From positions 1-7,515 of the forward strand of contig JBOHRW010000233.1 in the NCBI GenBank assembly GCA_050732935.1: a stretch of 7,515 nucleotides of DNA. Reading direction: 5' to 3'. Each line of letters starts with the position of its first letter. Positions within the stretch are counted from its first letter, which is position 1. This stretch comes from DASRVA01 sp050732935. Its GTDB lineage: Bacteria > Gemmatimonadota > Gemmatimonadetes > JACCXV01 > JAHWKZ01. Position numbers and translations under genes: made by a program. Shown here in pieces: positions 1 through 5,476 of the stretch. A model generated the notes under the pieces. It searched no databases. It worked only from the letters and a program-made list of their open reading frames with translations, and was not told the DNA's origin.

Positions 1-122
1 TCGCGTGACAGCGTGGCCGGATCGTCGCCGATCAGGATCGCACATACTCCCCTGGCGGTCGTCGCCACGAGGACCCTGCCGAGCGAGGATTGACCGACCG
101 CGAAGCGGATTGAACTCAGCAT
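1..122 (-). CDS. O6-methylguanine-DNA methyltransferase (Ada C-terminal type), N-terminal fragment
   Basis: Only the first 40 residues are present; the gene continues past base 1. The translation has the segment IRFAVGQSSLGRVLVA, then RGVCAILIGDDP, the N-terminal signature of the methyltransferase half of Ada and of stand-alone relatives. These suicide enzymes move a methyl or alkyl group from O6-guanine (and O4-thymine) in DNA onto a cysteine. The active-site PCHR region would lie outside the window, so activity cannot be judged. The ATG at 120-122 is preceded by AGGAGG with an 8-base gap, a strong ribosome-binding site, so this protein appears to start at the methyltransferase domain without the Ada zinc/AraC regulatory half. 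An in-frame upstream ATG at 150-152 would add 10 residues but has no comparable site. The gene follows the MBL pair on the same strand, with a likely terminator between them, so it probably has its own promoter. ogt-like or ada-like naming needs the missing part. Confidence 0.85.
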   Translation of the reverse strand, partial: MLSSIRFAVGQSSLGRVLVATTARGVCAILIGDDPATLSR

Positions 123-179
123 GGTGGCGCTCCTCCTGTGATGCGGGCTCATGATGTCGAGACCAGCGTACGATTCTCA

Positions 180-192
180 CCCGTATAACGGG
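180..192. promoter_or_regulatory. Short inverted repeat upstream of the methyltransferase gene
   Basis: CCCGT-ATA-ACGGG is a perfect 5-bp inverted repeat with a 3-bp A/T centre. It lies 57 bases upstream of the methyltransferase start, in the 112-bp gap after the MBL operon. The A/T core is the only AT-rich stretch in the gap apart from the terminator tract and could hold a -10-like element. It does not look like the E. coli Ada box. An operator or promoter role is only inferred, and a repeat this short can occur by chance. Confidence 0.25.
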
Positions 193-210
193 CGCCGGGG
201 CTCGCGCATG

Positions 211-235
211 AAAAAGGGGAGGGGTCCTTCCCTCC
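211..235 (-). terminator. Likely intrinsic terminator of the MBL operon
   Basis: Read on the minus strand, GGAGGG (235-230), a six-base loop AAGGAC and CCCTCC (223-218) form a six-pair G/C stem. Two C then a run of five T (215-211) follow. The hairpin starts at the last base of the TAG stop of the upstream MBL gene. G/C-rich stem plus T tract fits a Rho-independent terminator, although the T tract is short and two unpaired C separate it from the stem. It would insulate the methyltransferase gene from the MBL operon. Confidence 0.55.
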
Positions 236-879
236 TAGGGCTTCCGCTCGAGAAATCCCCGCAACGCGCCCTTGCCCCCGTCCACGATCGGCTCGCCGTG
301 GGTCAAGAGGAGGTGCCGGAAGTCCAGGGCAAGGAGCGCGCGGCCCGCCTCGACGACCCGGGCCTTGGCGGATTCAGGGTCGTCCCCGTACCACCCGTCG
401 GGCGCGTAGCCGAGGGGGCCCTCGCCATCCCGGATGAGGACGTCCGCGAAGGTCAGGCCACCTCCCGCCGCGGGCACGTGGAGCGAGGTCTCGTCCGGCA
501 TTTCGCCGGGAACGGCGAGCGCCTCGATCCCCCCGGCCAGGACCTCGCCGTGCTCGAAGGGCTCGGCCGCCACTCGCTCCCGCACGTGCTCGAGGCCGGC
601 CTCGTGGCACCGGACGCGGCAGCCGAACGCCTCCACGAAGGCGGCGCTCCCCCGCGAGTGGTAGCGGTTCGTGACGAGGACATGCTCGGGGGCCCGCAGT
701 TCGAACCACGCGAGGCCGTCGTCGGGAACCATCGGATCGATCAGGACGCGCGCCGGCTCCACGTAGTAGGAGCTGACCACGATCTTCTGCTCCGGATGGA
801 AGGCACTCCAGTGGAAGAGGCCTGGTGCGATCTCGCGCGGCGGCGAGCCTTCGGGCGGCGCGGGCCCCTCGGACGGCAC
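235..879 (-). CDS. Metallo-beta-lactamase-fold protein with degenerate metal motif (paralogue 1, 214 aa)
   Basis: Second gene of a two-gene operon. It aligns along its whole length with the upstream gene: APGLFHW near residues 19-24, LIDPMVPDDGLAWF at 46-59, VLVTNRYHSRG at 67-77, FADVLIRD at 144-151, GDDPES at 165-170 and LLTHGEP at 191-197. The order of strands and loops is that of a short MBL-fold hydrolase. Where the family has HxHxDH this protein reads NRYHSRG, so the first two metal-binding His and the Asp are gone. The GHTPG-like position reads MPDET. Asp146 and His194 remain at the expected later ligand positions. It may be a non-zinc enzyme, one with altered metal binding, or a binding protein; substrate is unknown. 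The GTG start at 877-879 shares one base with the TAG stop of the upstream gene (TAGTG), with GAGG seven bases ahead, so translational coupling is likely. A Pro/Glu-rich 15-residue N-terminal tail is absent from the paralogue. No signal peptide is visible, so it is probably cytoplasmic. Confidence 0.8.
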   Translation of the reverse strand: MPSEGPAPPEGSPPREIAPGLFHWSAFHPEQKIVVSSYYVEPARVLIDPMVPDDGLAWFELRAPEHVLVTNRYHSRGSAAFVEAFGCRVRCHEAGLEHVRERVAAEPFEHGEVLAGGIEALAVPGEMPDETSLHVPAAGGGLTFADVLIRDGEGPLGYAPDGWYGDDPESAKARVVEAGRALLALDFRHLLLTHGEPIVDGGKGALRGFLERKP

Positions 880-1490
880 TAATCCGCCTCGACGAACGCG
901 CGGAGCCGGTCCGCTCCGTCGTTCAGGATCGGGTCACCGTGCGCCAGGCAGAGGTGCCGGAACTCCAGCTCCTCCAGGATCCGCGCCAGCGATTCCTTGA
1001 TCCCCTTCTTGATCGCCGGCGGATCGTCGCCGATGTGCTTCTCGGGCACGAACCCGAGGTCCTTCCCCCAGCGGACGACCGAGTCACCGAGGAACAGGAT
1101 TCCGCCCTCGCGCACCGTGTGGAAGGCGGTCTCCTCCGGACACAGGACGCCGACCTCCACCGCGAGAAAGCCGTTCGGGAGGGCCGCGCCGAACTCGAAC
1201 GGCTCCACCTTCTCTCCCTTCGTGAACTCCTGCATCCCGGTCCTGTGGGCGCGCACCGTGCTGCCGAAGACGTCGGCGAACCGGCCGCTGTGCCGGTAAT
1301 GATGCCGGTTGGTCAGCAGGATGTCGTGGGGCGTGCCGCGATCCTGAAACCAGTCCAGCCCCTCCTCGGGGACACCCGGGTCGACCAGCACGCTGCCGTC
1401 AGCGTCCTCGAGGCAATAGGAGTGGATCGGCGCTCCGATGCCCTCGTGATGCGTGATCCAGTGGAAGACTCCAGGGAGGAACTCGTCCAT
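879..1490 (-). CDS. Metallo-beta-lactamase-fold protein with atypical metal motif (paralogue 2, 203 aa)
   Basis: First gene of the operon. Key segments are FLPGVFHWITHHEG at 4-17, VLVDPGVPEEGLDWF at 34-48, ILLTNRHHYRHSG at 57-69, CPEETAFH at 117-124, ILFLGDSVVRW at 131-141, GDDPPA at 154-159 and LAHGDP at 182-187. The LTxxHxxxHSG loop and the FLGDS and AHGDP stretches are those of MBL-fold hydrolases. The HxHxDH motif is replaced by NRHHYRH, with Asn for the first His and no Asp, while Asp136 and His184 remain. It is less degenerate than its downstream paralogue. No substrate can be named; similar proteins tend to be annotated only as MBL-fold metallo-hydrolases. I chose the ATG at 1488-1490 because GAAGGAGG lies seven bases upstream and the product then begins just before the conserved PGVFHW. 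The longer in-frame form (to 1565) would overlap the divergent exporter start and adds an unconserved 25 residues. Confidence 0.83.
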   Translation of the reverse strand: MDEFLPGVFHWITHHEGIGAPIHSYCLEDADGSVLVDPGVPEEGLDWFQDRGTPHDILLTNRHHYRHSGRFADVFGSTVRAHRTGMQEFTKGEKVEPFEFGAALPNGFLAVEVGVLCPEETAFHTVREGGILFLGDSVVRWGKDLGFVPEKHIGDDPPAIKKGIKESLARILEELEFRHLCLAHGDPILNDGADRLRAFVEAD

Positions 1491-1563
1491 GCTGCGGCCT
1501 CCTTCATCGGGGATGGGATGGATCGAAAGGCTCGATCCGCGGGAGTTTAATATCTTCGTCGCC
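1491..1563. promoter_or_regulatory. Divergent promoter region between MBL operon and ABC exporter
   Basis: This 73-bp gap must carry the signals for transcription in both directions unless promoters lie in coding sequence. It contains the ribosome-binding site of the minus-strand MBL gene (GAAGGAGG, 1498-1505), an inverted repeat (1520-1538) and a single AT-rich patch, TTTAATAT (1546-1553). On the plus strand TAATAT at 1548-1553 is a reasonable -10 for the exporter, with no recognisable -35. A start point about 7 bases after it would fall at 1560-1561, only a few bases before the ATG at 1564, giving an almost leaderless message. This fits the absence of a ribosome-binding site there. Promoter placement is inference. 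Confidence 0.4.
1520..1538. repeat. Perfect 7-bp inverted repeat, candidate operator
   Basis: GGATCGA (1520-1526), spacer AAGGC, TCGATCC (1532-1538) form a perfect inverted repeat in the gap between divergent genes. It is 29 bases from the MBL start and 25 from the exporter start, so one bound dimer could affect both. It would overlap the -35 zone of a promoter whose -10 is TAATAT at 1548-1553. As RNA it could also form a small hairpin in the leader of the MBL transcript. No regulator gene is in the window to pair with it. Confidence 0.4.
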
Positions 1564-3390
1564 ATGCGGACCTACCTTCGCGTCCTGGGCTATCTGCGGC
1601 CGCACGCCGGACTCCTCGGCCTGTCGTTCCTGCTGATGATCGCCTTCGCGCTCGTAGACGGCTTCTCGATCGTACTTCTGATCCCGTTCCTGCAGGTCCT
1701 CTTTGGCGGACCGGAGATCATCATCCCGTCACCGCCCGAGGGGTTCATGGCCCGGGCCGAGCACTTCTTCAAGTACGATCTCTTCGCGTGGCTCCAGGAG
1801 CCGTCGACGCTGGACACGCTCAGAAACGTGTGCCTGATCATCCTGGCGATCTACTTCCTGAAGGCGATCCTCGGCTATCTGCAGGAATTTCTCCCCCAGA
1901 TCGTCCTGGAGAGATCTCTGCGGGACCTCCGCGCCGAGTTCTTCGCCCGCCTGCAGCGTCTTTCCTTCCGCTACTTCCAGCAGACCCGCGCCGGGCATCT
2001 GATGTCGATCCTGACCAACGACGTCCAGCTCTTGAAGGCCGCCATCTCGACGGGGGTCATCAACGTCACGCGCTACCTGCTGGAGGTCATCGTCACGGTG
2101 CTGATCCTGGTCGCGATCTCCTGGCGCCTGACCCTGCTCGCCCTCATCATCCTGCCGCCGATCGCCTGGATTGCGGTCCTCATCGCGCGCAAGCTGAGGC
2201 GGGTCAACCGGGAGCTCCTTCGGAAGCTGGGTGACGTCACCAGCGCCCTCCAGGAGAACATCGCCGGGATCCGGATCGTCCGCGCGTTCGGCGCCGAGCG
2301 CTTCGAGCAGGAACGGTTTGGCCGGGACAACCAGGCCTACCAGAGGCAGCTCGTGCGCTCGAAGAAGTACTCGCGTCTTGCCACCCCGCTCTCCGAGTTT
2401 CTCCTCGCCGGGGCAGTGGTGCTCATCCTCTACATCGGCGGCCGCATGATTCTCGTAGATGGCACGCTCACCCCCGAGACCTTCTTCGTCTTTCTGGTGG
2501 CCTCGCTCAAGCTGTCGAGCCCGATCAAGTACCTCTCGCGCCTGAACGAGGACGTGCAGCCCGCCCTGGCCGGCTGCGAGCGGATCTTCGGGGTGCTCGA
2601 CGAGGAGCCGGACGTGAAGGAAGCGGCGCACCCAGTTCCCATCCCGTCATTCGAGCGCGAGATCCGCTACGAGCACGTCTCGTTCGCCTACGACGAGGAA
2701 GGCGGTCGCGTCCTGCACGACATCACCTTCGCGATCGGCAAGGGCGAGGTGGTCGCGCTGGTCGGGCCCTCCGGAGGGGGCAAGTCGACGATCGTGGACC
2801 TGCTGCCCCGGTTCTACGATCCGACGGCCGGGCGGCTCGTGATCGACGGACAGGACCTGCGCGAGGTCAGGCTGGCGGACCTGCGTGGGCTCATGGGAAT
2901 CGTGACGCAGGAGACGATCCTCTTCCACGACACCGTCGCCCGGAACGTGGCGTACGGCGTCGAGCTGGAGACGGAGCGCCTCGAGGAGGCGACCCGGGCC
3001 GCCAACGCGCTGGATTTCATCCGCGAGCTGCCCCAGGGGTTCGAGACACCGATAGGCGAGCGTGGGATCCGGCTATCGGGGGGTCAGCGCCAGCGACTCG
3101 CGATCGCCCGCGCCATCTATAGGAACCCACCGATTCTCATCTTCGACGAGGCGACCTCGGCTCTCGACTCGGAAAGCGAGGCGCTGGTCCAGCAGGCGAT
3201 CACCCGGCTGATGGAGAACCGCACCGTTGTCGTCATTGCGCACCGCCTGTCGACCGTCCTCAATGCCGACCGGATCATCGTGATCGAAGCCGGTCGTGTG
3301 ATCGAGCAGGGAACCCACACCGAGCTGCTCGCTCGCGAGGGCCGGTACAACCAGCTCTACGAACTTCAGTTCGCGGAGATGCCGGCGTGA
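1564..3390 (+). CDS. ABC exporter, MsbA-like lipid/glycolipid flippase half-transporter (608 aa)
   Basis: An N-terminal transmembrane domain is fused to a nucleotide-binding domain, so it should work as a homodimer in the inner membrane. Six hydrophobic segments lie near residues 16-48, 87-108, 165-186, 188-209, 275-297 and 304-318. The loop between the first two (about 49-86, FGGPEIII to STLDTL) is longer than usual for MsbA. In the ATPase domain, A-loop Tyr376, Walker A GPSGGGKST (401-409), Q-loop Gln449, signature LSGGQRQ (504-510), Walker B ILIFDE (524-529) and H-loop His560 are all present, so it should hydrolyse ATP. Length and layout match MsbA and related exporters (about 580-610 aa). 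The nearby glycosyltransferases suggest a lipid-linked glycan or lipid A-like substrate, but drug or peptide export cannot be excluded. I chose the ATG at 1564 because MRTYLRVLGYLRPH matches the usual family N-terminus. The frame stays open to 1453, but that extension would overlap the divergent MBL gene. No clear ribosome-binding site precedes the start. Confidence 0.93.
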   Translation: MRTYLRVLGYLRPHAGLLGLSFLLMIAFALVDGFSIVLLIPFLQVLFGGPEIIIPSPPEGFMARAEHFFKYDLFAWLQEPSTLDTLRNVCLIILAIYFLKAILGYLQEFLPQIVLERSLRDLRAEFFARLQRLSFRYFQQTRAGHLMSILTNDVQLLKAAISTGVINVTRYLLEVIVTVLILVAISWRLTLLALIILPPIAWIAVLIARKLRRVNRELLRKLGDVTSALQENIAGIRIVRAFGAERFEQERFGRDNQAYQRQLVRSKKYSRLATPLSEFLLAGAVVLILYIGGRMILVDGTLTPETFFVFLVASLKLSSPIKYLSRLNEDVQPALAGCERIFGVLDEEPDVKEAAHPVPIPSFEREIRYEHVSFAYDEEGGRVLHDITFAIGKGEVVALVGPSGGGKSTIVDLLPRFYDPTAGRLVIDGQDLREVRLADLRGLMGIVTQETILFHDTVARNVAYGVELETERLEEATRAANALDFIRELPQGFETPIGERGIRLSGGQRQRLAIARAIYRNPPILIFDEATSALDSESEALVQQAITRLMENRTVVVIAHRLSTVLNADRIIVIEAGRVIEQGTHTELLAREGRYNQLYELQFAEMPA

Positions 3391-3402
3391 TCGTTCAATC
3401 CG

Positions 3403-4548
3403 CTATCCCCGTTCCAGCAGCTCGAGAATGACCTCGGCCCCTCGCACGCCCGAGCTTTTCGCGGGATCGAGGTCGAATGTCTCGGCGACGAGGTCTTGCT
3501 GGATTGCGCGGGTCGCGTCGTCCAGCGCGGGCGGGGTGGCGAAAACCCCCGCCAGATCCCGCAGACTGGTGACCACGGGGCCCATATTCCAGAATCGAAA
3601 GCTCGGGTCGTCTCGCCAGTCGGTACCGTGGGGATCGAGAAAGATGCAGGGTCGGGGTCGAATGACGAACTCGTACACCTGACTGCTCACGTCGCCGAGA
3701 TACACGTCGGCCATGTTCGTGTAGGTCATGTCGACGGAGGCCAGGCTGCTCGTATCGATGTGGATGTGAGACGCTTCGAAGTACCGGTCGGGAATCAACT
3801 GGCGGGGGTCCTTTTTCGCGAACAGCATGATGTGAGGCGCGAAGATCAGGTTGTACAGGTCGGAACGATGGAACATCTCGAGGATGTCGAGGCCCCAATC
3901 GAACCACGACGACAGGCCGTCGACGAAGTGGGGGGTGAAGAGAACAGTGGGCCGGTCGTTCTCGAAGATGCGCGTGCGGGGAGAATGATCGTTACTCAGA
4001 ACGTCGAACTTCGGGTAGCCGATGATCGACGATGACACCCGAGGCAGGATGCCGATGTCCTCGAGCCGACGCGCGACCTTTTTGCCGGGGAGGAGAACCT
4101 TGTCGTAGAAGAGGAGCCGCTCGTCGGGCCCGTAGCCGCGATCGCCCGCGCCGTGGAAAACACGGACGAACAGCGGGCGTTCGCCGCTCCGACGGCGGAT
4201 GAGTTGAATCGAGTAGAAGTCGGGCGAGACGATCACGTCGTACCCAAGAAGCCGCCGCTCGTGCCGTCGCATGACGAACTTCCACCGCGGATACGGACGG
4301 CGCTTGAGAGACGCCAGGGCGCGGTGCCAGATTGCGGGCTCGAGGATCTCGATCCGCGCGTCGCTTCCCGGGTAGTGGCGCTCCAGTCGCTTCAGCAGCT
4401 CGAGACCTTCCCGCGAACCGGCAAAGAGCGACAGCTCCGTCTTTTCCAGGCACCCGAGCTCGAAGGCGATCGGAGCCGTATGGAATACCTGGTGGATGTG
4501 GCCGAGAAATAGGAAGGCGACGCGTGGGACGTCGTTCGATCGGCTCAT
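3403..4548 (-). CDS. CDP-glycerol glycerophosphotransferase-like protein (TagB/TagF family, 381 aa)
   Basis: The protein has the GT-B-like layout of TagB and of the C-terminal half of TagF, enzymes that transfer glycerol phosphate from CDP-glycerol. Visible family marks are VFHGAG at 130-135 (the HG of the WHG motif), IGYPKFD at 176-182, VLFTPHF at 202-208, IFAPH at 235-239 (second conserved His region) and GDVSSQVYEF at 285-294, then PRPCIFLDP at 298-306 (the D-x-SS...DF...P-x-I-F motif). The Lys that follows HG in many teichoic-acid enzymes is not present. Outside Firmicutes such genes occur in capsule and LPS clusters, so the donor could be a CDP-polyol or a different nucleotide sugar. There is no signal peptide; it is likely a cytoplasmic, membrane-associated enzyme. 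It converges on the exporter with a 12-bp gap and diverges from the GT2 gene across 100 bp. The ATG at 4546-4548 has only a weak GGAG about 15 bases upstream. Confidence 0.78.
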   Translation of the reverse strand: MSRSNDVPRVAFLFLGHIHQVFHTAPIAFELGCLEKTELSLFAGSREGLELLKRLERHYPGSDARIEILEPAIWHRALASLKRRPYPRWKFVMRRHERRLLGYDVIVSPDFYSIQLIRRRSGERPLFVRVFHGAGDRGYGPDERLLFYDKVLLPGKKVARRLEDIGILPRVSSSIIGYPKFDVLSNDHSPRTRIFENDRPTVLFTPHFVDGLSSWFDWGLDILEMFHRSDLYNLIFAPHIMLFAKKDPRQLIPDRYFEASHIHIDTSSLASVDMTYTNMADVYLGDVSSQVYEFVIRPRPCIFLDPHGTDWRDDPSFRFWNMGPVVTSLRDLAGVFATPPALDDATRAIQQDLVAETFDLDPAKSSGVRGAEVILELLERG

Positions 4549-4648
4549 CGTGGTGTCACAAGGCTCCGGGAGCGGGTGAAATGCCCTTCAGCGTGACCCA
4601 ATCTTCTAGCGTCGTCCGACCGCCAGCAACTCGAACCTGAACGGTCAC
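4549..4648. promoter_or_regulatory. Divergent intergenic region, TagF-like gene / GT2 gene
   Basis: This 100-bp gap separates two divergent starts, so promoters in both directions are expected here or nearby. I see no convincing -35/-10 pair on either strand and no strong ribosome-binding site ahead of the GTG at 4649. A small palindrome (GCTCC-G-GGAGC, 4563-4573) lies next to the TagF-like start. The entry records position only; promoter placement is not supported. Confidence 0.25.
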
Positions 4649-5476
4649 GTGTCCTCCTCTCCCAGCGTCTCGGTGATTCTGTCGACCTACGAGGCTCCCA
4701 ACCTCCTGGAGAAGAGTCTCTGCGGATTCGCGACCCAGGAATATCGCGAATTCGACATCGTCATTGCCGACGACGGCTCGGGCCCGGCCACGCGAGAGCG
4801 GATCGAGCGTCTGCGGGGAGACCTGGGCCTGCGGATCCGTCACGTCTGGCATCAGGACCGTGGCTTCCGGAAGACGGCCATCCTGAACAAGGCCATCCTC
4901 GCCACCCGGAGCGAGTACCTGATCTTCACCGACGGCGATTGCATCCCGCGTCCGGACTTCGTGCAGGTTCACATGCGCCTGCGCGAAGCGGGTTCCTACC
5001 TCGTCGGAGGCTACTTCAAGCTTCCGCGTCATGTGAGCGAGGCGATCGGGAAGGACGTGATCCTGGCCGGGCGGGCCACCGATCCGGACTATCTCCGGAG
5101 CCTCGGTCTCAGACCTTCGCGCAAGGAAATCCGGTTGCGCGCCGGACCTCGACTCGCCCCCCTCCTGGATCGGGTGACCACGACGAACCGGCGCTGGAAG
5201 GGTCACAACGTCTCCGGCTGGCGGTCGGACCTGACGCGGGTGAACGGTTTCGACGAGCGAATGACGTACGGTCTGGAGGATGTCGAGCTCGGCGAGCGCC
5301 TGCGCAATCTGGGAATCCGCGGCAGGCAGATACGACACCGCGCCATCTGCGTTCACCTCTGGCATGAGCGCGGCTACGCTCGCGAGGACGAGATCGCCGC
5401 GAACCGCAGCCTTCTCGAGGAAACGAAGCGCAGTGGCCGGACGTGGACGTCACACGGGATCGAGCCCGCTTGCTGA
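4649..5476 (+). CDS. Glycosyltransferase family 2 (chondroitin-synthase-like, 275 aa)
   Basis: A GT-A fold inverting sugar transferase that would use a nucleotide-diphosphate sugar in the cytoplasm. The N-terminus SVSVILSTYEAP (6-17) is the typical first strand of GT2. It is followed by VIADDGS (38-44), the HQDRGFRKTAILNKAI stretch (68-83) and the metal-binding DGD (95-97). The C-terminal part carries WKGHNVSGWRSDL (183-195), VNGFDE (198-203) and GLEDVELGERL (208-218). This is the Glyco_transf_7C-type acceptor/catalytic module, in which the ED pair supplies the catalytic base. No membrane segment is seen. Start is GTG at 4649-4651: SVSVIL follows within a few residues and no ATG or GTG lies close upstream in frame; the ribosome-binding site is weak. 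The 3' end overlaps the GT4 gene by 34 bp in another frame, so the two are almost certainly co-transcribed and act on the same glycan. Donor and acceptor cannot be told from sequence. Confidence 0.92.
   Translation: MSSSPSVSVILSTYEAPNLLEKSLCGFATQEYREFDIVIADDGSGPATRERIERLRGDLGLRIRHVWHQDRGFRKTAILNKAILATRSEYLIFTDGDCIPRPDFVQVHMRLREAGSYLVGGYFKLPRHVSEAIGKDVILAGRATDPDYLRSLGLRPSRKEIRLRAGPRLAPLLDRVTTTNRRWKGHNVSGWRSDLTRVNGFDERMTYGLEDVELGERLRNLGIRGRQIRHRAICVHLWHERGYAREDEIAANRSLLEETKRSGRTWTSHGIEPAC

Noticed and set aside
151..1550. Long open frames on the plus strand opposite the two MBL genes (151-882 and 825-1550)
   Set aside because: Their products are low-complexity Arg/Val/Pro/Glu-rich sequences with no family motif, the usual antisense mirror of high-GC genes. 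The minus-strand frames have recognisable conserved motifs and good ribosome-binding sites.
1453..1563. N-terminal extension of the ABC exporter frame by 37 residues
   Set aside because: The extra residues do not resemble the exporter N-terminus, overlap the divergent MBL gene, and the ATG at 1564 gives the expected start.
1729..2631. 300-codon minus-strand frame inside the ABC exporter
   Set aside because: It is antisense to the exporter membrane domain and encodes a highly charged, Asp/Arg/Gln-rich product with no recognisable domain.
3496..4035. Plus-strand frame opposite the TagF-like gene
   Set aside because: Its product is His/Val/Glu-rich without motifs, while the opposite strand carries the conserved HG and D-x-SS motifs.
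4563..4573. Palindrome GCTCC-G-GGAGC next to the TagF-like start
   Set aside because: Five-base arms in G/C-rich sequence with a one-base centre are expected by chance and have no T tract.
4556..5365. 269-codon minus-strand frame opposite the GT2 gene
   Set aside because: It is a mirror of GT2, whose plus-strand frame has all family motifs.
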